Assembly: GCA_963795775.1 (NCBI GenBank)
Contig: CAWCJL010000004.1
Coordinates: 248,001 to 312,000, forward strand
DNA length: 64,000 nt
Direction: 5' to 3'
Source of the DNA: CAWCJL01 sp963795775
GTDB taxonomy: Bacteria > Acidobacteriota > Terriglobia > Terriglobales > Acidobacteriaceae
Below, piece by piece: positions 1 to 7,905 of the stretch. The position numbers and the translations under genes are program-made. The notes under the pieces were generated by a model. That model had not been told where the DNA came from, ran no database searches, and saw nothing but the letters and a program-made list of their open reading frames with translations. Every line of letters starts with the position of its first letter. Positions within the stretch are counted from its first letter, which is position 1.

Positions 1-1411
1 CGGCCGCCACACCCATCAGCATGCTCATGCGGTCGGTGATAGCGAACACTACGGGGTCCTCGTCCAGTTCGCCGCGGGAAGCCAGCAGCCACACCCGGCA
101 GAGCCACAGGATCATCAACAGGGTGATGAGCCACAAGCGCTCCGGGTGGCGATAGAGCCCGGCGATTTCCGGCTGGCCGATGTAGATAGCGAAGACCACC
201 ACCGACGCGAAGGCGCTGGAGGTGCCGAAGGTGCGTACCTGCTCAATGTCATTCAGCAGGTAGCCGCGGCCGTTTGAGAGTGCGGTGCCGGCCGAGCGGA
301 TGTTCTGCAGTTCGCTGAAACGCTTGACCATGGCCAGCGAGAGAAAGATGAAGATGGAGAAGGCGGCCAGCCAGTGCGAGATGAGCGTGCCCGTCGCCGC
401 GGCGCCGGCCAGGATGCGCAGTGTGTACAGCCCGGCGAGCACCACGACATCCAGCACGACCACCCGCTTGAGCGCGAGCGAGTAGGCCAGCGTAGTCGCC
501 AGGTAAAGCAGTAGCCAGAACAGGAAGGCGGGCGCAATGAAATGCGCGGCCGTGAAGGCCAGCATCAGGAAGATTCCGGTGATGGCCAGTCCCCCGGCGG
601 CAGAAAGATTGCCGGAAGCAAAGGCCCGGTGACGCTTGCGCGGATGCAGGCGATCTGCCTCGATGTCCAACAGGTCGTTGATGATGTAGGTTGCGGAGGC
701 GCAAAGGCTGAAGGCCAGGAAAGCCAGCAGCGCCGAGACGACCGCACCCCGGCCGAAGTGATGCGCCAGCAACAGCGGCAGGAACAGCAGGATGTTCTTG
801 GCCCACTGGTGCATGCGGATGGCTTTGAGGAAGACCCGCACGGGGTTGCCGCGGTCCTCAAAGCTGCGCGTAACCGGCAATCTGCGCGCGCGCAGCAGTA
901 CGCGGAGCGCCAGGTTGGGATTGGCCACCATGGGCTCAGCCGCGGCCGCCAGCAGGGGCACGTCGGGGCGGGCGTTGCCGATGTAGTCGAAATCCCCGGC
1001 AAAGCGCTCGCGGAAGCCGGCGAGCTTATTCGATCCGGTCAGGTTCACCGCGCCGTCGCTGGCCAGCACGCCATCGAAGATGCCAAGGTGGTCGGCAATA
1101 CGCTGCGCCAGCACTGTGTCGGCGCCGGTGGCCAGGTAGAGCTTGCGGCCCTCGCCGTGCTCGGCCATGAGATATTCCAGCAGTTTGCGGTTGTAGGGAA
1201 GGTGCTCCACATTCAGCGAAACAAGCGCGGTCACCCGCTTCTTCAGGTTCGCTTTGCCCTTGAGGGCCCACAGCGGTGTATGCAGGAACTCCGCGGGACG
1301 GCTGCGCGCCAGGAGCAGAAGCGAATCCACCAGCGTGTCGGATTTGACCAGGGTGCCGTCCAGGTCCACACACAGCGGGCGGGCGAGATCAGGGGGTGCG
1401 GTGGTGTGCAT
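1..1411 (-). CDS. HAD phosphatase-UbiA prenyltransferase fusion (3' end outside window)
   Basis: The frame runs from ATG at 1411 to the window edge without a stop, so the C-terminus is missing. Residues 16-22 read DLDGTLV, the HAD phosphatase motif I. At about residues 245-268 there is a UbiA signature, NDLLDIEADRLHP followed by RKRHRAFASG, with the Asp-rich Mg/prenyl-diphosphate site. Several hydrophobic helices follow. The fusion resembles bacterial proteins that transfer a polyprenyl group to an acceptor, such as decaprenyl-phosphate phosphoribosyltransferase-like enzymes, with a phosphatase module in front. The substrate cannot be told from sequence. It is divergent from the VWA gene, so the 258-base gap at 1412-1669 should hold both promoters. 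Confidence 0.85.
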   Translation of the reverse strand, partial: MHTTAPPDLARPLCVDLDGTLVKSDTLVDSLLLLARSRPAEFLHTPLWALKGKANLKKRVTALVSLNVEHLPYNRKLLEYLMAEHGEGRKLYLATGADTVLAQRIADHLGIFDGVLASDGAVNLTGSNKLAGFRERFAGDFDYIGNARPDVPLLAAAAEPMVANPNLALRVLLRARRLPVTRSFEDRGNPVRVFLKAIRMHQWAKNILLFLPLLLAHHFGRGAVVSALLAFLAFSLCASATYIINDLLDIEADRLHPRKRHRAFASGNLSAAGGLAITGIFLMLAFTAAHFIAPAFLFWLLLYLATTLAYSLALKRVVVLDVVVLAGLYTLRILAGAAATGTLISHWLAAFSIFIFLSLAMVKRFSELQNIRSAGTALSNGRGYLLNDIEQVRTFGTSSAFASVVVFAIYIGQPEIAGLYRHPERLWLITLLMILWLCRVWLLASRGELDEDPVVFAITDRMSMLMGVAA

Positions 1412-1669
1412 GGTGTCCTGGTGTGCGCTCGTTGTTCCTGGCGGCGTTTCCGGCGACGCGCTGAGACCAGAACGCGGCCGTCTCCCTGCGTGAAGTCGCT
1501 GGTTCTGTTCCTCTACAGGATAGCAAACGGCTGCGGTTCTTCTTGTGCCGGCACGGGCGAGAACCAGTGCCGAAGTAGCATGCGCACATCTCGCAATTCA
1601 TGGAAGTGGCGGGCGCAAGCAACTGTTCCGTGAACCTGCTAATCCTCTTCATAGAACGCGGAGGCAGGA

Positions 1670-2608
1670 ATGAGCAGTGGATCGTTGGGGCAGTGGGTGT
1701 TGGCAGCGGCGCTGGTGTGGAGCGGGATGACGGCGGTTGCGCAGCAAGGCAACGAACTGACCGGGATGAAGACACAGGCCATTGTGACTGTGGAGCCCAA
1801 GGGCGGCGGCGAGGCGGCCGGGCCCGTACCCGTCTCCAGCGTGCAGGCCAAAATCGCCGGCAAGCCGGCCAAGATCGAGAGTTGGCACGGATTCCAGCAG
1901 GACAAGACACAACTGCAGCTGGTGCTGCTGATTGATAACTCCGCGCGCAGCAGCCTGGGCCTGCACTTTAAGGAAATCCAGAAGTTCCTGCGCGACCAGG
2001 CGCCCTCCACCGAGGTGGCCGTGGGCTACATGCAGAACGGCTCCGCACAACTCACACAGCCGCTGACCACCAATCACGACGCGGTGGCTGCGTCCGTGCG
2101 GCTGCCCTCTGGCGTAGCGGGGAGCAGCGGCAGCCCCTACTTCGTCCTCTCGGACCTGATAAAGCGCTGGCCCAGCCAGGAGAAGGGCGTGCGGCGCGAG
2201 GTGGTCATGATCAGCGACGGCATCGATCGCTACTACGGGCTGCGGTTCAATCCCGATAATCCGTATGTGAACAGGGCGATCAATGACGCAATCCGCGGCA
2301 ATGTGGTGATCTACTCCATCTACTACCGCGACACCGGCCTTGCCAGCCGAAGCAACATGGGCACGGATGGCGGACAGAACTACCTCATCCAGGTCTCAGG
2401 CGCGACGGGCGGTCAGGCCTTCTACCTCGGCTTGAGCAATCCCGTGGACATGACTCCTTTCTTCTCCGACATCACGCGCAAGCTCGAGAACCAGTATGAG
2501 CTGACGCTGACCCCGCCCGAAGGCAAGCGCGGCGTCCAGTCATTCAAAGTCCAGGTAAGCGCACCGAACACGAAGACGCAGGCGCCGGAACGGATTTTCG
2601 TGCAGTAG
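1670..2608 (+). CDS. Secreted VWA-domain protein
   Basis: A 312-residue protein with an N-terminal signal peptide (hydrophobic residues 8-24, AVAQQ at the cleavage region). A GGAGG ribosome site lies five bases before ATG. The core is a von Willebrand factor A fold: strand VLLIDNSARSS near residues 85-95 and MISDGID near residue 180. The metal-ion site is degenerate: the usual DxSxS reads D-N-S-A-R, with Arg at the fifth position. Such stand-alone exported VWA proteins are common in Acidobacteria and are of unknown function, presumably mediating adhesion or protein interaction. No operon partner is evident; the next gene starts 278 bases downstream. Confidence 0.8.
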   Translation: MSSGSLGQWVLAAALVWSGMTAVAQQGNELTGMKTQAIVTVEPKGGGEAAGPVPVSSVQAKIAGKPAKIESWHGFQQDKTQLQLVLLIDNSARSSLGLHFKEIQKFLRDQAPSTEVAVGYMQNGSAQLTQPLTTNHDAVAASVRLPSGVAGSSGSPYFVLSDLIKRWPSQEKGVRREVVMISDGIDRYYGLRFNPDNPYVNRAINDAIRGNVVIYSIYYRDTGLASRSNMGTDGGQNYLIQVSGATGGQAFYLGLSNPVDMTPFFSDITRKLENQYELTLTPPEGKRGVQSFKVQVSAPNTKTQAPERIFVQ

Positions 2609-2886
2609 GGCGCGTGCAAGGGCCCGGAGGTGCTGGAATGCAGGGCAGGTCCGGGCTTTGCATGGATTTTTCGCTGCGCTCAGAATGACGGCTCAGGGTC
2701 GGGTCGATGACGGCGCACGGCCGGCTGGGACTCCTGCCTCAGCGGTACTCGCTGAAGACCGCCCCGCATAGGGTGTATTTCGTTTGTAACCGGGGTGTGG
2801 TGGAATAGTAGAAGGGCTTTGCCCGGCAACGGCCGGATTGTGGTTATGCAGGATTGCTGTGCCGGTTCTCTGGTTTGGAGGTGAGA

Positions 2887-5517
2887 TTGAGACGAGTGAG
2901 ATCAGCCGTACGTCTCCTGGGTGGGATCTGCGCCGGGCTGGTGTTCTGCCCGGGAGCGCTGGCCCAAGCGCACATTACTGCGCCATTCGATCTCCAGGGG
3001 CCGCGCATCGACATGCGCGTGACCCGCGCCGGCAAGACGCTGCCCATCGCCGAAACGCCTAATCTCCAGCCCGGAGACCGGGTCTGGGTGCATGCGGACC
3101 TTCCCGAGAACCAGTCGGCACATTACCTGATGGTGATCGCGTTCCTGCGCGGCGTCACCAATCCTCCTCCGGAGAAGTGGTTTCTAAAGGCCGAGACCTG
3201 GACCAAGCCGGTGAGTGAAGAGGGGCTTGTTTTTACCGTGCCGGAAGGCGCGCAGCAGACCCTGCTCTTCCTTGCGCCGGAAACCGGGGGGGATTTCAAA
3301 ACTCTCAAGAACGCGGTGAAAGGGCGGCCCGGTTCGTTCGTGCGCTCGTCGCAGGACCTGAACCAGGCAAGCCTGGACCGTTCCCGCGTGGAGACCTATC
3401 TCAAAGCCGTCCGCCAGGTTTCGGAAAGCGACCCGGCAAAACTGCAGGCCACGACGACACTGCTGGCGCGCAGCTTGAACCTGAAGGTCAACCAGGACTG
3501 CTTTGAGCGGCCGGTTGCCGAGCAGCAGCAGTGCCTGACGCAGGAGAGCGATGCGATGGTGCTGAATGACGGGCACAGCCAGTCCATGGTCTCGGCGCTG
3601 ACCAACGGCCCGGGCTCCGACCTGGTCACCCAATTGAGCTATACGCCCACGGCCGGTGCCGGCTATTACAGCTCTTACGTGGGTGCGATCGTCGATGTGG
3701 TGCGCCTGTTCGACAACTTCCATACCGCGGCCTACCAGTACATCCCGGCGCTCAACTTCCCGGACAAGGACGCGCTCGATCTAAAGCTGAACAACCCCCC
3801 TTCTTTTCACAATCCCAAGTCGGTCATTGTAGTGGCGCTGCCGGCCACGCAGACGGCTGTGCAGCCGCCCATGCGCCCGCTCGATCCCAAGGCGATCTAC
3901 TGCATGGACGGCGCGAAGGAGATGGTGCTGCCGGCCAGCGGCGCGCCCCTGGTCTTCTCCACCAGCTATGCGCACGGGCTGCGGCTGCGGGTGACCGAGG
4001 GCGACCGCAAGACGCTGGAGCTGCCGGCGCACGCAGATGCCGCGAAAGGCGGATTCGTGGTGGACACGCAGGGCGTCTCGCTCTCCAGCTTGCCGGCGCA
4101 CGCGACCGGGGTCATTGATGGCCAATGGGGCTTCGGGCCGCTGGAAGGGCCCACCTTCGCGCTGGCCTCGCCCCATGCCATCCAATGGAACGCACCCGCG
4201 GCGGATGCCATGGCGCTGGTGGTGGGGCGTGAAGATGATCTGCACCTGAAGGGCAATGCGGCGGCGTGCGTCGATAACGTAACCGTGCGTGATGCCGCGG
4301 GGAAGGAACGCAAGGCGGAGTTCAAGATCGCCAGCGGCGATGAGTTGGACGTGAAGGTGCCGCTGACCGATGCGGCTCCGGGCGCGCTGAGGCTGCTGGT
4401 AGAGCAGCATGGGCTCCCCAAGCCCGACGAGGTCGATCTGCATAGCTATGCCGAAGCGGCGCACCTGGACCACTTCGCCATCCACGCCGGCGATGCCGAT
4501 GGCGTGCTGACCGGAACGCGGTTGGACGAGGTAGCGGGACTGCAGTGGAACGGCATGCAGTTCGCGCCGGGGCAGTTGTCGCGCGCCGGGGACAAGGACA
4601 CGCTGGAGTTGAAGGCCGCCGGAGACGCCAAGGTCCCGGAACGGGCCAAGGGCGTAGCGAAGGTGTCGCTCAAGGACGGCCGCACGATGGAGTTGGCGAC
4701 CGAGGCGGAGGCGCCACGCCCGCGGGTCGCCTTGCTCAGCAAGAACGTCGAACCAGCGGCAACGGACGACAGCTCTGCCGCCATTCATCTGGAAGACGCG
4801 AGCGAGCTGCCGCTGGGTGGCAAGGTCTCCTTTGTGCTCAAGGCGATTGAGCCGGACGCATTTTCGCGCACGGAGCGGGTGGAGATCGCGTCCGCCGACA
4901 ACACGCTGCATACCACACTGACCCTGACCGACGGCAGCCTGGTACTGCAGGACGCGGCCACCCTGTTGGGCACCTTTGACCCGCTGAAGAGCTTCGGGCC
5001 GTCGGCCTTCGGGCCCCTGCAAATGCGTGCGGTGGATGGCGCGGGAGCCAAGGGAGACTGGCTGCCCCTGGGGACGCTGGTGCGACTGCCGGTGTTGACC
5101 GGGCTGCACTGCGCGCGTCCGGCCCGGACTGCCATAGCTGGCAACACAGCGGCCTCCCCATCAGCACCCACTGGGAACGCTGTACCGTCGGCCGATACGC
5201 CGGGCTCAGCTTCCGCTGCTTCCGCCGCGGCTTCGGCCCCGGCATCTTCGACCGCCGCGCCCGATCCGACCAGCCAGTGCACGCTTTCGGGCTCCAATCT
5301 GTTTCTGCTGGACGCGGTGAGCACCGACGCGCAGTTCACGCACAGTGTGCCGGTACCGGACGGTTTCCTGGGGACCACGCTCACCGTGCCGCGTCCCAGC
5401 GGCGGGCCGCTTTACATCCGGCTGCGCGATGACCCGGCCATAGCCAACACCGTGGTGGTGCCGCCAGCCCAGGCGCGCGCCGATGTGCCACTCGATATCC
5501 GGCGCATCGGGCAATAA
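2887..5517 (+). CDS. Large secreted protein of unknown function
   Basis: About 876 residues. TTG at 2887 is preferred because GGAGGTGA (2877-2884) lies at good distance and the product begins with a clean signal peptide, RR-rich then hydrophobic and ending ALAQA; the frame can be extended to 2854. I recognise no catalytic motif. The middle (roughly residues 320-700) reads as a series of beta-rich segments; the C-terminal third has a low-complexity Ala/Ser/Pro stretch near residues 760-810, likely a linker, before a last small domain. Few Cys residues are seen. It is probably periplasmic or surface exposed. Neither neighbour suggests a role. Confidence 0.75.
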   Translation: MRRVRSAVRLLGGICAGLVFCPGALAQAHITAPFDLQGPRIDMRVTRAGKTLPIAETPNLQPGDRVWVHADLPENQSAHYLMVIAFLRGVTNPPPEKWFLKAETWTKPVSEEGLVFTVPEGAQQTLLFLAPETGGDFKTLKNAVKGRPGSFVRSSQDLNQASLDRSRVETYLKAVRQVSESDPAKLQATTTLLARSLNLKVNQDCFERPVAEQQQCLTQESDAMVLNDGHSQSMVSALTNGPGSDLVTQLSYTPTAGAGYYSSYVGAIVDVVRLFDNFHTAAYQYIPALNFPDKDALDLKLNNPPSFHNPKSVIVVALPATQTAVQPPMRPLDPKAIYCMDGAKEMVLPASGAPLVFSTSYAHGLRLRVTEGDRKTLELPAHADAAKGGFVVDTQGVSLSSLPAHATGVIDGQWGFGPLEGPTFALASPHAIQWNAPAADAMALVVGREDDLHLKGNAAACVDNVTVRDAAGKERKAEFKIASGDELDVKVPLTDAAPGALRLLVEQHGLPKPDEVDLHSYAEAAHLDHFAIHAGDADGVLTGTRLDEVAGLQWNGMQFAPGQLSRAGDKDTLELKAAGDAKVPERAKGVAKVSLKDGRTMELATEAEAPRPRVALLSKNVEPAATDDSSAAIHLEDASELPLGGKVSFVLKAIEPDAFSRTERVEIASADNTLHTTLTLTDGSLVLQDAATLLGTFDPLKSFGPSAFGPLQMRAVDGAGAKGDWLPLGTLVRLPVLTGLHCARPARTAIAGNTAASPSAPTGNAVPSADTPGSASAASAAASAPASSTAAPDPTSQCTLSGSNLFLLDAVSTDAQFTHSVPVPDGFLGTTLTVPRPSGGPLYIRLRDDPAIANTVVVPPAQARADVPLDIRRIGQ

Positions 5518-5596
5518 CTACCGGACCGATTCCTGCAAGGAACACGCCCCGACCCGGCGGGCGGCGTGATCGCGCATCTGACTTAGCAGGATCGCT

Positions 5597-7321
5597 ATGA
5601 CGGAAAAGCTGGGAACTGCAGAACCGGAAACGGCTGCCGAGGGACACAAGCAGGCAAAATCAGCAGGACGCACGAGAGTCCGCAAGCAAACTCCACCCAG
5701 GGCGCAAGTCCGCGCCATTCCCTGGCATGCCTTGCACGTGGAAGCCAGGGAGCGGTTCGGGGTCGAACACTTCCGGCCAGGCCAGCGCGACGTGCTCGAG
5801 GCCATCTTCAAGGGCCAGGACGTCCTCGGCATCATGCCAACGGGTGCGGGTAAATCCCTCTGCTATCAGCTCCCTGCGCTCTTTCTGCCCCATCCGGTGG
5901 TGGTCGTTTCGCCGCTCCTGGCACTCATGCGCGACCAGCGGGAAAAGGCAGAAGACGCGGAGATCGCGGTCGAGAAGGTCGATTCCACGCTCTCGCGCGA
6001 GGAGGCGACCGAGGCACAGCAGGCGATCGAGTCCGGCGAATCGCAGCTTATCTATGTGACGCCGGAGCGGCTGGAGAACTCCGAGTTTCTCGACACCCTC
6101 AAAGAGGGTCGCGTGAGCTTGCTCGCCGTGGACGAAGCCCACTGCGTTTCGCAGTGGGGACACGACTTCCGGCCGGCCTACCTGAACCTGCGCTACGCGC
6201 GCGAGCGCATCGGAAACCCGCCCGTGGTGGCGCTGACCGCCACTGCTACCGAAGCGGTGGCCAAAGATATCGTCGAGTCGCTCGGTATGGTCAATCCCCG
6301 CATCGTGAACACGGGAACAGAGCGGGAAAACCTGCAGTTCTCGGTCCAGATGACGGTCAATACCGACGCCAAGCGGGACCGCCTACTCGATCTGCTCAAG
6401 GAGGAAGAGGGCTCCGGGATCGTCTACACGGCCAGCATTCGCAGCGCGAACGAGTTGCAGGAATGGCTCTGCGCAAACGGAATCGCGGCGGGCAAGTATC
6501 ATGCACGGCTGAGCGCCAAGGAGCGCTCCGATGTGCAGGAGCGCTTCATGCGCGGCGAGTACAAGGTACTGTTCGCGACCAAGGCCTTCGGTCTGGGCAT
6601 TGACAAGCCGGACACGCGGTTTGTCTACCACTATGAGTTTCCGGACTCACTCGAGACCTACTATCAGGAAGCCGGACGTGCCGGACGCGATGGGCTGCCC
6701 GCGCGCGCCGTGCTGCTGTATCGCCTGGAAGACCGGCGCATCCAGCGCTTCTTTATGATCAGTCGTTATCCCAGGCTCGAAGAGTGCCAGCGGGTGCTCG
6801 ACGTGCTGGGAGACACGGCCGGCGTACCCGAGATTGCCGAACGCGCGGAGCTGCCGAAGCGGCGAACGCAGGTGATTCTGCACCTGCTGCGGGAGTCAGG
6901 CTTTGTGCGGAGATCGCGGCGCGGTTACACCCGCAGCAGCAAGGAGATCGATGCGGCGGAGCTGGTCAAGGCGCACGCCACCTTCGAAGAGATGAGCCGG
7001 CAAGACAAGCAGCGGCTGAACGAGATGATGCACTACGCGGAATCCGGCAAGTGCCGCAAACAGCTACTGCGCGCCTACTTTGGCGAGGACGAAGGCGAGC
7101 CCTGCGGCAAGTGCGACAACTGCCTGCGTCCGCAGAACATGGAAGCGACCGGACGTCCCGACCTCCAGCGCGGAACAGGCCGTGGTAGAGATTCAGACTG
7201 CTGTGGGGCCGGTGGTGACGACGGCGCCGGAGACGCTGCCGCAGGCTGCGCCGGAGCCAGCGTTCCATACCGGAGATCGCGTGCGGCATATACGTTTCGG
7301 CAGCGGCGAAGTAGTGGATGA
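5597..7321 (+). CDS. recQ: ATP-dependent DNA helicase RecQ (C-terminal tail frameshifted)
   Basis: The superfamily 2 helicase core is complete: Walker A MPTGAGKS near residues 79-86, DEAH at about 178 followed by CVSQWGHDF (the aromatic-rich loop of RecQ), and motif VI QEAGRAGRDG. A RecQ zinc-binding module with Cys near 485, 502, 505 and 508 (CGKCDNC) and a winged-helix region follow. It unwinds DNA in recombination and fork repair. After about residue 515 the frame loses coding character (Gly/Asp/Arg-rich) and stops at 7321, while a convincing tail continues in the next frame to 7412. Removing one base near 7150 (for instance a G in GACCGGACG) restores a single 604-residue protein. Confidence 0.93.
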   Translation: MTEKLGTAEPETAAEGHKQAKSAGRTRVRKQTPPRAQVRAIPWHALHVEARERFGVEHFRPGQRDVLEAIFKGQDVLGIMPTGAGKSLCYQLPALFLPHPVVVVSPLLALMRDQREKAEDAEIAVEKVDSTLSREEATEAQQAIESGESQLIYVTPERLENSEFLDTLKEGRVSLLAVDEAHCVSQWGHDFRPAYLNLRYARERIGNPPVVALTATATEAVAKDIVESLGMVNPRIVNTGTERENLQFSVQMTVNTDAKRDRLLDLLKEEEGSGIVYTASIRSANELQEWLCANGIAAGKYHARLSAKERSDVQERFMRGEYKVLFATKAFGLGIDKPDTRFVYHYEFPDSLETYYQEAGRAGRDGLPARAVLLYRLEDRRIQRFFMISRYPRLEECQRVLDVLGDTAGVPEIAERAELPKRRTQVILHLLRESGFVRRSRRGYTRSSKEIDAAELVKAHATFEEMSRQDKQRLNEMMHYAESGKCRKQLLRAYFGEDEGEPCGKCDNCLRPQNMEATGRPDLQRGTGRGRDSDCCGAGGDDGAGDAAAGCAGASVPYRRSRAAYTFRQRRSSG

Positions 7322-7412
7322 ATCGGGAGGGGTGGTGATGGTGCGCTTCGACGCGGGGAAGACGCGCAAGATACACGCCAACTATCTGCGACCGCTGAAG
7401 AAGACGGCATAG
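7141..7412 (+). other. Out-of-frame C-terminal tail of recQ
   Basis: In the frame one base ahead of recQ, codons from about 7150 encode a linker and then HTGDRVRHIRFGSGEVVD and VRFDAGKTRKIHANYLRP. This resembles the small beta-barrel tail found at the C-termini of PcrA/UvrD and some RecQ proteins. It has no start site of its own and directly follows the zinc module, so it is best read as the true end of recQ displaced by an inserted base. Confidence 0.75.
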
Positions 7413-7905
7413 GCGGTCAGGAACTTAGGTTGCGCAGCACGTATAAATTGAAACCGTGCAAGCGGCAATTTTTCCCGGTAATCTCTCAGAGTGACGTAAG
7501 TGCGGTCGTACTACTCTGGTCGATTACCATTTCGGAACTTCTCTCCTGAAGCCCGACCGCTTTCTGAAGGTAAAATGAACGCACAGCCTAGGTTCGCAAT
7601 AGACGAGCGGGCACGAAGCACTTACAGTTACTTTCTCTGCGGGCGTACGAAGGATTGATTCGGTCCCGTTCCAATTGGGGAAAGCAACATTGCATCCGCA
7701 GATTTCGAGCAACTCCGTCGGATCAAGACACCTCCCATGGGCAGTCCGGCCCAGCCTGGAACCAAGGCGTGGACCGGCAAATCGCACGCAGCAGTGATGG
7801 CCACTGCCGAGGTTTGGCTCCAGCCGTTTCTGCCTTGGCGCACACTACTCCGACCGGCTCTCAGGAGCCGACCGGCTGTTCAAACGACTCCAAAAGGGGC
7901 TATGA
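7413..7905 (+). other. 493-base non-coding leader with two perfect hairpins
   Basis: No convincing gene. Two short perfect stems precede the next gene: GCAGTG/CACTGC (7791-7796 with 7802-7807) and CGGCTC/GAGCCG (7855-7860 with 7865-7870). The second stem is flanked by a direct repeat CGACCGGCT (7851-7859 and 7869-7877). The stems end about 35 bases before the start codon of the secreted hydrolase and could form a structured 5' UTR. No known riboswitch consensus could be matched by eye. Confidence 0.4.

Noticed and set aside
2660..2700. Intergenic element CGCTGCGCTCAGAATGAC after the VWA gene
   Set aside because: It recalls a dispersed acidobacterial repeat from memory, but only one copy was seen in this window, so it is not listed as a repeat.
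7730..7830. Cyclic-di-GMP-type riboswitch in the leader of the Ig-GH gene
   Set aside because: GGCAAA and hairpin pieces are present, but the conserved core (CGCAAAGC and tetraloop receptor) could not be found; left as an unexplained structured leader.
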